In this document: piece by piece, positions 13,038 to 19,176 of the stretch | How the letters are laid out: each line of letters opens with the position of its first letter | How positions within the stretch are numbered: position 1 is the first letter of the stretch | Origin: an uncultured Collinsella sp. | Lineage (GTDB): Bacteria; Actinomycetota; Coriobacteriia; Coriobacteriales; Coriobacteriaceae | Length of the DNA: 19,176 nucleotides | NCBI GenBank assembly: GCA_900765185.1 | Contig: CAAFQT010000070.1 | Coordinates: forward strand, 1 to 19,176 | Direction of reading: 5' to 3' | Made by a program: the position numbers and the translations under genes | Notes under the pieces: model-generated | Databases searched by the model: none | Seen by the model: the letters and a program-made list of their open reading frames with translations, nothing else | Told to the model about the DNA's origin: nothing

Positions 13038-14501
13038 CTACTCGCCATGCTTCTCCTCGTGGCGGGCAGCGGTACGGGCATCGTGGATGCCCTTGATGGC
13101 GGCATGGCGGGCGGTGCGGGCGTCGTGCACGGCGTCGCGGGCCTCGGCGGCCGTTGCCTTGGCAGAGCGCAGCTTGGCTGCCAGGTCGGGATTGGTCTCG
13201 GCAACTGCGGCGATCGTGGGGCCGTCGAGCTCTTCTTGCGTGGGCTCGGCCAAAAAGTCGATGGCATACTGAGCGGCTACCATGGAGCCCTTGGCGAGTA
13301 CGCTCTCGTCGATCTTGTAGAAGCAGGAGTGCTGGGCATAGGTGGCGCCAATCTGGGGGTTGCGCGTGCCGACAAAGGCGAGCACGCCCGGCACACGGCG
13401 CAGGTACTCCGAGAAGTCTTCGCCCGAAAGCGTGCCGCGGTAATGGCCCTCGCCCGCGGGACCCAGGCACTTGATTACGGCCTGACGGCAGCGCTCGCTC
13501 GAGGCGGCGTCGTTTTCGACCTTGTAGTTGGCGATGGTGTAGTCGGTGAGCTCTGCCTCGGCGCCCAAGGCGGCCGCGGTATGCTCCACGATGCGGCGCA
13601 TAAGCTCCGGCATTTCCTCGTGGGTCGAATCTCCGTAGGTGCGCACCGTGCCGGCGAGGTAGGCCGTGCCGGCGATAACGTTGCGCGCGGTGCCGCCGTG
13701 CAGCTCGCCGACGGTGATGACGGCGGGTTCGTAGGGGCTAATCTCGCGCGAGACGATGGTCTGCAGGGCGTTGACGATCTCTGCCGCAACCATAACGGCG
13801 TCGTGGCCGCGCTGGGGCATGGCGCCATGGCACGAGGTGCCGCGGACGTCGATGCGGAACCAGTCGGTGTTTGCCATGCGTGGGCCGGGCTCGCAGCTTA
13901 CGGTACCGGCGTCGACCTCGCTCCAGATGTGCGCGGCGTAGGCGCCATCGACGCCGTCGAGCACACCCGTGCCAATCATGAGTTTGGCGCCCTGGCCGTT
14001 TTCCTCGCTGGGCTGGAATACGATGCGAATCTCGCCGTGGATGTCATCGGTCATGTGGCGCAGAATCTGCAGCGTGCCGAGCATCATGGCGATATGGCAG
14101 TCGTGACCGCAGGCGTGCATGCAGCCCTCATTGACGCTGGCGAACTCCTCGCCGGTCTGCTCAGTGACGGGCAGGGCGTCGATATCGGCGCGCAGCAGGA
14201 TGCGGCGGCGCGGCGTGCCGTCCTCGCGGTAGGCATCCGGCGCGGTGCCGCGAAGCGTCGCCACCAGGCCCGTCTTGAGCGGACGCTCGTAGGGGATATT
14301 CATGGCGTCGAGCTGGTTGGCGATGTCGGAAGTCGTGCGCTCCTCGGCAAGGCTCAACTCCGGGTGCTTATGGAAGTGCCGGCGCTGCTTGATGATGTAG
14401 GGTTCAAACTCGGCGGCGATATCCTGGATGGCCGCGGTGACGTCGTCTGCCGCGCGAACCTCGGTTGCCGCCATAATTTGCTGTGCCTTGGTCTTCGTCA
14501 T
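13038..14501 (-). CDS. M20D-family amidohydrolase (N-acyl-amino-acid / aminoacyl-conjugate hydrolase)
   Basis: 487 residues. Landmarks in order: HFHKHPELS (42-50), LLRADIDALPVTE (102-114), HACGHDCH (129-136), QPSEENGQGA (163-172), AHIWSE (190-195), the dimerisation domain with HGAMPQRGHDAV (225-236), GTARNVI (270-276) and SGEDF (359-363). The M20D metal-ligand set is complete: Cys131, His133, Glu167, His191 and His391, with Glu166 as the likely general base. Such enzymes split acyl groups from amino acids (hippurate, N-acetyl or indole conjugates), usually in the cytoplasm; the substrate cannot be fixed here. After the normal end near residue 425 comes an Ala/Arg/His-rich extension of about 60 residues, helix- or coiled-coil-like. 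Start ATG with AAGGAGC nine bases upstream. It diverges from the YtcJ-like hydrolase. Confidence 0.92.
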   Translation of the reverse strand: MTKTKAQQIMAATEVRAADDVTAAIQDIAAEFEPYIIKQRRHFHKHPELSLAEERTTSDIANQLDAMNIPYERPLKTGLVATLRGTAPDAYREDGTPRRRILLRADIDALPVTEQTGEEFASVNEGCMHACGHDCHIAMMLGTLQILRHMTDDIHGEIRIVFQPSEENGQGAKLMIGTGVLDGVDGAYAAHIWSEVDAGTVSCEPGPRMANTDWFRIDVRGTSCHGAMPQRGHDAVMVAAEIVNALQTIVSREISPYEPAVITVGELHGGTARNVIAGTAYLAGTVRTYGDSTHEEMPELMRRIVEHTAAALGAEAELTDYTIANYKVENDAASSERCRQAVIKCLGPAGEGHYRGTLSGEDFSEYLRRVPGVLAFVGTRNPQIGATYAQHSCFYKIDESVLAKGSMVAAQYAIDFLAEPTQEELDGPTIAAVAETNPDLAAKLRSAKATAAEARDAVHDARTARHAAIKGIHDARTAARHEEKHGE

Positions 14502-14552
14502 GGTCGATTTGCTCCTTGCTGGGTTGATCGCAAAATCGTACAGGCTTTCTCC

Positions 14553-14582
14553 AGTATGCCACCTGCCGCTAGGGCTGGTAAA
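14553..14582 (-). promoter_or_regulatory. Candidate promoter of the M20D gene
   Basis: On the minus strand TTTACC (complement of 14577-14582) and CATACT (complement of 14553-14558) are 18 bases apart, about 50 bases before the start codon. Each matches four of six consensus positions. Confidence 0.35.
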
Positions 14583-14625
14583 GTTGCCGTTTGCCGCTTG
14601 GGGTTTTGTTGCAAGGGCGGGGGAG

Positions 14626-14640
14626 TACACTCGGGAGTGT
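14626..14640 (+). promoter_or_regulatory. Inverted repeat ACACTC-GG-GAGTGT over the candidate -10 of the YtcJ-like gene
   Basis: TACACT (14626-14631) is a plausible -10 box about 40 bases before the start. It overlaps a perfect inverted repeat, ACACTC (14627-14632) and GAGTGT (14635-14640), separated by GG. The placement fits a repressor operator, but no regulator gene is adjacent. Confidence 0.4.
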
Positions 14641-14669
14641 TGAATTTCCTGCCAGAGATGGGGATGCCC

Positions 14670-16307
14670 ATGCAGCATATCGATCGGATTATCCGCTCCA
14701 AGAACGTTTTTACCGCCCAAGACGGCATCGATACCGCCCGCGAGCTGGCGATTGCCATTGCGGGCGATCGCATCGTCGCTGTCGGCGCATCCGATGACGT
14801 GGTTGCCGCCGCCCCTGCCGCCACGCCGGTGGTCGATTACGGCGAACAATTTATCTGCCCCGGTTTCCATGATGCGCACCTGCACTTCTTCCATACCTCG
14901 GTCGGCTCCTCACCGTATATGCTCATGGATATGGGCACGTCAGAGGCGGCACTGGTGCAGCATGCGCTCGAGTTTTCCCAGGGCCTGCCCGACGACGCCT
15001 GGGTCGTGACCCAGGGCTGGCGCGATTACCGCTGGGATCCGCCTGAGCATCCTACCAAGGCCTCCCTCGACGCCGCCTTCCCCGATCGTCCTTGCGTTAT
15101 GTATTCGGGCGACGGGCACACGCTTTGGCTCAACAGCCGCGCACTCGAGGCGCTCGGCGTCACGCGCGACAGCGAGCCACCAGCGGGCGGCAGCTACGAC
15201 AAGGACGCAAACGGCGAGCTCACGGGCATTGCTCACGAGGCGGCTGCCATGCAGCTGCTACCGCGCTGCCTTGAGTGGCTGGGGGAGGATCGCATTGCAA
15301 GCGCTTACGCCGATCAAATGAGGCGTATGGCCGAGCAGGGCATCACCTCGATATGCGATATGTCGCTCATGCCCATGCCGGGCTGCGACTTTATCCGCGA
15401 CGATGTCTACGACAAACTGCAGGCAGCCGGCAAGCTGGGCATCCGCGCCCATTTGTTTCCCACGCTGCTGGATGACCAATCGCGCTTGGAAGAGCTACAG
15501 ACCCGCTACGCGAACAACGCGCTGCTCTCGGCGCCTGGTTTTAAGCAGTTCTTCGATGGCGTGTCGAGCGAACACACGGCGTATCTCACCGAGCCCTATA
15601 CCAATCCGCGCTTCCCGGGCGACCAGGGCCGTCTGACAGTTCCCGCCGAGCGCATGCGTAAGCTGGTTCTGGCGGCTGCGGAGCGTGGCCACACTGTGCG
15701 TATTCACGTCATCGGCGACGGCGCCATCCATGCCGCGCTCGATATCTTTGAGGAGGCCGCCGACCTGTACGGCCTGCCCCAGCACGGCCATAACACGCTC
15801 GAGCATCTGGAGAACCTTCTGCCCGAGGACATCGACCGCCTGCGCAAGCTCGACGTGGTTGCCTCGAGCCAGCCCTGCCATATCACGCTCGACCCGGGTG
15901 GTCCGGAGCGCGACCTGGGCTTGGAGCGCAGCCGCATCATGTGGCCGTTCGCAACCTATAAGCAGCGCGGCATTCGCCAAGCCTTCGGTACCGACAGCCC
16001 TATCACGCCCGTTACCAGCATGAATGTGCTCTACACGGCTATCACGCGCCAGGACCCCAAAAGCCACTGGCCCGAGGGGGGCTGGTTGCCGAGCGAGCGT
16101 ATCGACGCGGCAACAGCCCTGCGCAACTACACTCTGGGCAGTGCCTATGCGGCAGGCGACGAGCAAAACCTCGGCAGTTTGGAGCCCGGCAAGTATGCCG
16201 ACCTGGTAGTCCTGGACCAAAACCTGCTCACCATCGACCCCCAAGAACTGCAAGCCACCAAGGTTCAGGCCACCTACCTGGCAGGCAACTTGATTTACGA
16301 GCGCTAA
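14670..16307 (+). CDS. YtcJ-like metal-dependent amidohydrolase
   Basis: About 545 residues. An N-terminal beta-sandwich strand (IIRSKNVFTAQDGIDTAREL) leads to the metal-binding GFHDAHLHFF (65-74, HxH at His70 and His72). Then come the YtcJ-type middle with PCVMYSGDGHTLWLNSRAL, a central IHVIGDGAIHAALD, HLENLLPEDIDRLRKL, and AFGTDSPITPVTSM with the catalytic Asp. The C-terminus GSLEPGKYADLVVLDQNLL returns to the beta-sandwich, as expected for the superfamily. Relatives hydrolyse amides, imides or exoenzyme-type formamides; the true substrate is unknown. Three in-frame ATGs (14658, 14664, 14670) lie together without a good ribosome site; the last is used because it starts just before the conserved strand and has GGGGA upstream. 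The divergent M20D hydrolase suggests a shared catabolic role. Confidence 0.9.
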   Translation: MQHIDRIIRSKNVFTAQDGIDTARELAIAIAGDRIVAVGASDDVVAAAPAATPVVDYGEQFICPGFHDAHLHFFHTSVGSSPYMLMDMGTSEAALVQHALEFSQGLPDDAWVVTQGWRDYRWDPPEHPTKASLDAAFPDRPCVMYSGDGHTLWLNSRALEALGVTRDSEPPAGGSYDKDANGELTGIAHEAAAMQLLPRCLEWLGEDRIASAYADQMRRMAEQGITSICDMSLMPMPGCDFIRDDVYDKLQAAGKLGIRAHLFPTLLDDQSRLEELQTRYANNALLSAPGFKQFFDGVSSEHTAYLTEPYTNPRFPGDQGRLTVPAERMRKLVLAAAERGHTVRIHVIGDGAIHAALDIFEEAADLYGLPQHGHNTLEHLENLLPEDIDRLRKLDVVASSQPCHITLDPGGPERDLGLERSRIMWPFATYKQRGIRQAFGTDSPITPVTSMNVLYTAITRQDPKSHWPEGGWLPSERIDAATALRNYTLGSAYAAGDEQNLGSLEPGKYADLVVLDQNLLTIDPQELQATKVQATYLAGNLIYER

Positions 16308-16325
16308 TATTCATGTCGTACCGTT

Positions 16326-16380
16326 AAACGCGGCTCGCGCAGTCTATTTTGGGATGGCGCTCGAGCCGCGTTTGCGTTTT
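16326..16380 (+). terminator. Terminator of the YtcJ-like gene
   Basis: AAACGCGGCTCG (16326-16337) pairs perfectly with CGAGCCGCGTTT (16362-16373), then GCGTTTT. The 24-base loop contains ATTTTGGGATG (16346-16356), another copy of the dispersed motif. Confidence 0.8.
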
Positions 16381-16738
16381 GGTGGGGATCCGCCATGAGC
16401 GTCCCTGCTCTGTTGGATTTGGGTGCGGGGCGGAGGTGCTGCTGCCCCGCGCTCAATTTGGACACCAGCAATGCTATCTCTTGGTGTTTTGCATACTTCC
16501 CATTACAGATTGCATAAATAGGCTGGGATGTCCTTCCTGATCCTGATGTACCCCCGCCCGTGCCGTGCAAAAAACGGAGTATTCAGCATCGCGAGCTCTG
16601 CCGGTGCCGCTGCGGCTGAGTAACGTTGCGGAGATTGACGTCATTTTGGGCTCCGACGTGGCGCGAGGCATGCTTGTTTGTCTCGACGAGGCCCGTCTGC
16701 CGACCCAAATCGCCGGCCGAAGGCTACCGTGGGACTAA

Positions 16739-16873
16739 TTAGATGCGCCCGGTGCGTATGCATTTGTCCCGGCCTGCTGAAAACTCCCAAAAATGCACAG
16801 TGCTCCCCAGGGGACCCGTGCGCGCAACGAAAACCATGCCCATGTCGCTATCCGCATCGCCATTTTGCTGCAC
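16739..16873 (-). CDS. Doubtful 44-residue small ORF in the spacer before groES
   Basis: A minus-strand frame from GTG (16873-16871) to TAA (16741-16739) encodes a 44-residue peptide including DADSDMGMVFVARTGPLGST and the aromatic run VHFWEF. There is no good ribosome site, no recognised domain, and it lies among hairpins. It may be a remnant or part of a repetitive element rather than a gene. Confidence 0.15.
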   Translation of the reverse strand: MQQNGDADSDMGMVFVARTGPLGSTVHFWEFSAGRDKCIRTGRI

Positions 16874-16877
16874 TGAC

Positions 16878-16948
16878 TTTTCTGAATGCCGGGCCCGAAT
16901 AAGTTACCCCGGGAGCCACTGCTAAGTTATCCCCCGGCATTCAGAAAA
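16878..16948. repeat. Perfect 16-bp inverted repeat with 39-base loop
   Basis: TTTTCTGAATGCCGGG (16878-16893) and its exact reverse complement (16933-16948) flank a loop with two direct copies of TAAGTTA (16900-16906 and 16923-16929), each followed by a C-rich run, plus CCCCGGG. The length and perfection exceed chance expectation and exceed what a simple terminator needs; there is no T-tract directly after it. Confidence 0.75.
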
Positions 16949-16957
16949 TCTAAGTGC

Positions 16958-16976
16958 CAAAAAATAAGATTTTTTG
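16958..16976. other. A/T-rich hairpin, terminator-like on both strands
   Basis: CAAAAAAT (16958-16965) pairs with ATTTTTTG (16969-16976) around AAG, and can be extended by AGT/ACT past a two-base bulge. It follows directly after the 16-bp inverted repeat and may close the structured spacer. Confidence 0.45.
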
Positions 16977-16986
16977 ACTCCGTGTT

Positions 16987-17058
16987 GTATAACCCGCCAT
17001 TCGTGGGTACCATTCAACGCGTACGCAAACAAAAAGGGTTAATTCGCGTGGTATAACC
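16987..17058 (+). promoter_or_regulatory. groES promoter region with two GTATAACC repeats
   Basis: The 8-mer GTATAACC occurs at 16987-16994 and 17051-17058. The second is preceded by TG, giving TGGTATAAC, an extended -10 form 29 bases before groES. GGTTA (17037-17041) and TAACC (17054-17058) make an inverted repeat around it. No CIRCE element (TTAGCACTC and its inverse) is seen. A TTGACT at 16974-16979 has no well-spaced -10. Confidence 0.45.
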
Positions 17059-17085
17059 GCGCGGCCCAAAAAGGAGGAGACAAGC

Positions 17086-17379
17086 ATGTCGTCTTTGAAG
17101 CCGCTTGCAGATCGTGTTCTGGTCAAGCCCGACGAGGCCGAGCAGAAGACCGCTTCTGGTCTGTATATCGCCAGCAACGCTCAGGAGAAGCCGCAGCGCG
17201 GCACCATCGTTGCCGTGGGCGCCGGCAAGGTCAACGACAAGGGTGAGCGCATCCCCATGGACGTCAAGGTCGGCGACGTTGTCATCTACGGTAAGTTCGG
17301 TGGCAACGAGGTCAAGGTCGACGGCGAGAAGTATCTGCTGATGCGCGCCGACGACATCTACGCTGTCGTCGAGGCCTAG
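17086..17379 (+). CDS. groES: Co-chaperonin GroES (10 kDa, Cpn10)
   Basis: 97 residues, standard length. The opening LKPLADRVLVKPDEAEQKTA, the mobile loop with SGLYIASNAQEKPQRGTIVAVG, and the closing GGNEVKVDGEKYLLMRADDIYAVV are typical Cpn10. Seven copies cap the GroEL ring and close the folding chamber in the cytoplasm. AAGGAGG (17071-17077) lies eight bases before the ATG, a near-perfect ribosome site. groEL follows after 96 bases containing a stable hairpin, so the pair is an operon with possible differential expression of the two cistrons. Confidence 0.98.
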   Translation: MSSLKPLADRVLVKPDEAEQKTASGLYIASNAQEKPQRGTIVAVGAGKVNDKGERIPMDVKVGDVVIYGKFGGNEVKVDGEKYLLMRADDIYAVVEA

Positions 17380-17409
17380 TCTCGTCAGAATCTCTGATTC
17401 GTCTTTGAA

Positions 17410-17445
17410 CGCGTCCGCCGCATAGGACTCGGAAGCGGCGACGCG
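17410..17445 (+). promoter_or_regulatory. Intercistronic stem-loop between groES and groEL
   Basis: CGCGT-C-CGCCGC (17410-17421, one bulged C) pairs with GCGGCG-ACGCG (17435-17445), 11 bp around a 13-base loop. It is followed 8 bases later by TTTCTTTT and then the groEL ribosome site. It may act as a processing site, mRNA stabiliser or leaky terminator. Confidence 0.5.
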
Positions 17446-17475
17446 AGTCACATTTCTTTTGGAGGATTACCTACC

Positions 17476-19113
17476 ATGGCAAAGAACATTACGTTCAACA
17501 CCGATGCCCGCGCTAAGCTTGCCAAGGGCGTCAACACTCTGGCCGACGCCGTTACCGTCACCATGGGCCCCAAGGGCCGCTACGTTGCGCTGCAGCGCAC
17601 GTTCGGTGCCCCGACCATCACCAACGACGGCGTTTCCGTCGCTAAGGAGATCGAGCTCGAGGACAACATCGAGAACATGGGCGCTCAGCTGGTGAAGGAG
17701 GTTGCCACCAAGACCAACGACACCGTGGGTGACGGCACCACCACCGCAACTCTGCTCGCCCAGGCCATCGTCAACGACGGTCTGCGCAACGTCGCCGCTG
17801 GCGCCAACCCGCTGGCCATCCGTCGCGGCATCGACAAGGCCGTTAACGCCGCCGTCGCCGAGATGAAGAAGCAGGCCAAGCCGGTCGAGACCAAGGAGCA
17901 GATCGCTTCCGTCGGTACCATCTCTGCCGGTGACCCCGAGGTCGGCGAGAAGATCGCCGAGGCCATGGAGGTCGTGGGCAAGGACGGCGTCATCACCGTC
18001 GAGGATTCCCAGACGTTCGACATCACCATCGACACCGTCGAGGGCATGCAGTTCGACAAGGGCTATGTCTCCGCTTACTTCGTTACGGACAACGACCGCA
18101 TGGAGGCCGTGATGAAGGATCCGTACATCCTCATCACCGACCAGAAGATCTCCAGCGTTCAGGACATCATGCCCGTTCTCGAGGCTGTCCAGCGCGCTGG
18201 CCGTGGCCTGCTCATCATCGCTGAGGACATCGACGGCGAGGCTCTGCCGACCCTGGTCCTCAACAAGATCCGTGGCGCCCTCAACGTCTGCGCCGTCAAG
18301 GCCCCGGGCTACGGCGATCGCCGCAAGCGCATTCTCGAGGACATCGCCGTCCTCACCGGTGGCCAGGCTGCCCTGGACGAGCTGGGCGTGAAGGTCGCTG
18401 ACATCACCGCCGATATGCTCGGTACCGCTAAGTCCGTCACCATCTCCAAGGACAACACCGTCGTCGTCGGCGGCGCTGGCTCCAAGGAGGCCATCGACGC
18501 TCGTATCGCTCAGATCAAGGGTGAGATGGAGAACACCACCTCTGACTTCGACCGTGAGAAGCTCCAGGAGCGCCTGGCCAAGCTCTCCGGTGGCGTTGCC
18601 GTCATCAAGGTCGGCGCTGCTACCGAGTCCGAGCTCAAGGAGATCAAGCATCGCGTCGAGGACGCCCTGCAGGCTACCCGCGCTGCTGTCGAGGAGGGCA
18701 TCGTCGCCGGTGGCGGCGTCGCCTTCATGGACGCTGCTCCTGCGCTCGACGCCGTTGAGCTTGACGACCCCGAGGAGAAGATCGGTGTCGACATCGTCAA
18801 GAAGGCTCTGACCGCTCCGGTCGCTACCATCGCCAAGAACGCTGGCTTTGAGGGCGCTGTCGTGGTCGACAAGGTTGCCGAGCTGCCTGCCGGCCAGGGT
18901 CTCAACTCTGCCAACGGCGAGTGGGGCGACATGATTGAGATGGGCGTCCTCGACCCCGTCAAGGTCAGCCGCGTCACCCTGCAGAACGCTGCTTCTGTCG
19001 CCAGCCTGATTCTCATCACCGAGGCCACTGTCTCCGATGTGCCCAAGAACACTCAGCTTGAGGATGCTATCGCTGCTGCCACCGCTGGTCAGCAGGGCGG
19101 CGGTATGTACTAA
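17476..19113 (+). CDS. groEL: Chaperonin GroEL (60 kDa, Cpn60)
   Basis: 545 residues, full length. It assembles into double seven-membered rings that fold client proteins with ATP and GroES. Visible landmarks: TVTMGPKGR (27-35), the nucleotide site FGAPTITNDGVSVAKEIELE (43-62), GDGTTTATLL (85-94, Asp86 corresponding to the Asp of ATP hydrolysis), the apical domain with IAEDIDGEALPTLVLNKIRG, and the equatorial return with EEGIVAGGGVAF. The C-terminus is a short GQQGGGMY rather than the long Gly-Gly-Met tail of enterobacterial GroEL; it is not the His-rich tail of actinobacterial GroEL1. The start follows GGAGGA (17461-17466). Codon use is strongly biased, as expected for an abundant protein. 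Only one groEL is present in the window. Confidence 0.98.
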   Translation: MAKNITFNTDARAKLAKGVNTLADAVTVTMGPKGRYVALQRTFGAPTITNDGVSVAKEIELEDNIENMGAQLVKEVATKTNDTVGDGTTTATLLAQAIVNDGLRNVAAGANPLAIRRGIDKAVNAAVAEMKKQAKPVETKEQIASVGTISAGDPEVGEKIAEAMEVVGKDGVITVEDSQTFDITIDTVEGMQFDKGYVSAYFVTDNDRMEAVMKDPYILITDQKISSVQDIMPVLEAVQRAGRGLLIIAEDIDGEALPTLVLNKIRGALNVCAVKAPGYGDRRKRILEDIAVLTGGQAALDELGVKVADITADMLGTAKSVTISKDNTVVVGGAGSKEAIDARIAQIKGEMENTTSDFDREKLQERLAKLSGGVAVIKVGAATESELKEIKHRVEDALQATRAAVEEGIVAGGGVAFMDAAPALDAVELDDPEEKIGVDIVKKALTAPVATIAKNAGFEGAVVVDKVAELPAGQGLNSANGEWGDMIEMGVLDPVKVSRVTLQNAASVASLILITEATVSDVPKNTQLEDAIAAATAGQQGGGMY

Positions 19114-19133
19114 GGCCGACAAGGTCTAGAACT

Positions 19134-19162
19134 CCCACCGGGAATCCGGGGGCGGGACGGGG
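19134..19162 (+). terminator. Possible start of the groEL terminator, plus GGGACGGGG motif, near the window edge
   Basis: CCGG (19138-19141) and CCGG (19146-19149) can pair within a GC-rich stretch after groEL. GGGACGGGG (19154-19162) repeats exactly the 9-mer seen in reverse at 2630-2638. The structure is cut by the window end and no T-tract is visible. Confidence 0.2.
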
Positions 19163-19176
19163 ACTTCTCTCCGGAA

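Larger units (their letters stand above)
16374..17085. other. Gene-poor structured spacer upstream of groES
   Basis: No convincing gene lies here. It holds these structures: a 7-bp hairpin GCGGGGC/GCCCCGC (16425-16450); a terminator-like hairpin ACACCA/TGGTGT followed by TTT (16462-16490); a weak promoter-like pair TTGCAT (16489-16494) and CATAAA (16513-16518); the motif GTCATTTTGGG (16640-16650); TGCATTT paired with AAATGCA (16759-16765, 16791-16797); the 16-bp inverted repeat at 16878-16948; and an A/T-rich hairpin (16958-16976). Short frames on both strands (57 residues from GTG 16565 on plus; up to 65 residues on minus ending at 16474) lack ribosome sites and database-like motifs I can recognise. 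The stretch may be a repetitive intergenic module or a decayed gene. Confidence 0.5.

Noticed and set aside
13047..14657. A long plus-strand frame joined in phase to the YtcJ-like hydrolase, giving a 1086-residue protein
   Set aside because: The first 537 codons are antisense to the M20D gene, whose motifs are complete; the hydrolase fold starts near 14670.
14502..14894. Minus-strand N-terminal extension of the M20D protein to 618 residues
   Set aside because: It overlaps the start of the divergent hydrolase and the promoter region; the ATG at 14501 has a good ribosome site.
16565..16738. A 57-residue plus-strand frame from GTG
   Set aside because: Pyrimidine-rich sequence precedes the start, so no ribosome site; composition alone is not enough to call a gene.
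16678..16902. A 74-residue Cys/Pro-rich plus-strand frame in the spacer
   Set aside because: No ribosome site, no domain, and it crosses hairpins and one arm of the 16-bp inverted repeat.
16950..17475. CIRCE or HAIR heat-shock operators around groESL
   Set aside because: I looked for TTAGCACTC/GAGTGCTAA and CTTGAGT/ACTCAAG and found neither on either strand.
17467..19122. A 551-residue open frame on the minus strand across groEL
   Set aside because: It is the antisense shadow of a highly biased high-GC gene; it has no ribosome site, its composition is Leu/Asp/Gly-rich, and it has no recognisable domain.
1..19176. CRISPR array, tRNA, rRNA, insertion sequence or prophage genes
   Set aside because: No regularly spaced repeats, cloverleaf-like sequence, conserved rRNA segment, transposase or integrase could be recognised in the window.

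Overview
The window looks like chromosomal DNA from a high-GC member of the Coriobacteriia, most likely Collinsella or a close relative. This is an inference from gene content (an AmaP/DUF2273/Gls24 operon, a YitT protein, a DUF6020-like membrane protein, several zinc-ribbon membrane proteins), strong GC bias at third positions, clear AAGGAGG-type ribosome sites, and GGGACAGG-bearing intergenic hairpins. No taxonomic marker such as rRNA is present. I see no tRNA, rRNA, CRISPR array, integrase or transposase.

Left part (1-6231). An OPT-family transporter runs off the left edge on the minus strand. It diverges from coaX (type III pantothenate kinase). coaX is followed on the plus strand by a dCMP deaminase-family enzyme, a small NifU-C-type Fe-S protein, lgt (lipoprotein diacylglyceryl transferase) and a 727-residue polytopic membrane protein. 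These are mostly separate units; lgt ends in a very strong terminator.

Middle (6401-12932). yebC ends at a terminator whose T-tract runs into a TATAAT for the next unit. That unit is the envelope stress operon amaP - DUF2273 - Gls24/Asp23, with overlapping or closely spaced genes and a good terminator. A YitT transporter-like protein follows, then three genes for zinc-ribbon or small membrane proteins. The first has four TM blocks and an (Ala-Pro)14 tail. The second is a zinc-ribbon/DUF4234 protein. The third is a DUF2752 protein whose start overlaps the stop of the second.

Right part (13038-19113). An M20D amidohydrolase (minus) and a YtcJ-like metal-dependent amidohydrolase (plus) are divergent, with an inverted repeat over the candidate plus-strand promoter. 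A 778-base gene-poor spacer follows. It holds a terminator, several hairpins, a perfect 16-bp inverted repeat and only doubtful small reading frames. The window closes with groES-groEL. The spacer upstream of groES lacks a CIRCE element and instead carries two copies of GTATAACC.

The most interesting unexplained signals are a family of short dispersed intergenic motifs (GGGACRGG and GTCATTTTGGGA, fused at one site), the structured spacer before groES, and the zinc-ribbon/DUF4234/DUF2752 membrane cluster. I found no clear new defence or mobile system.
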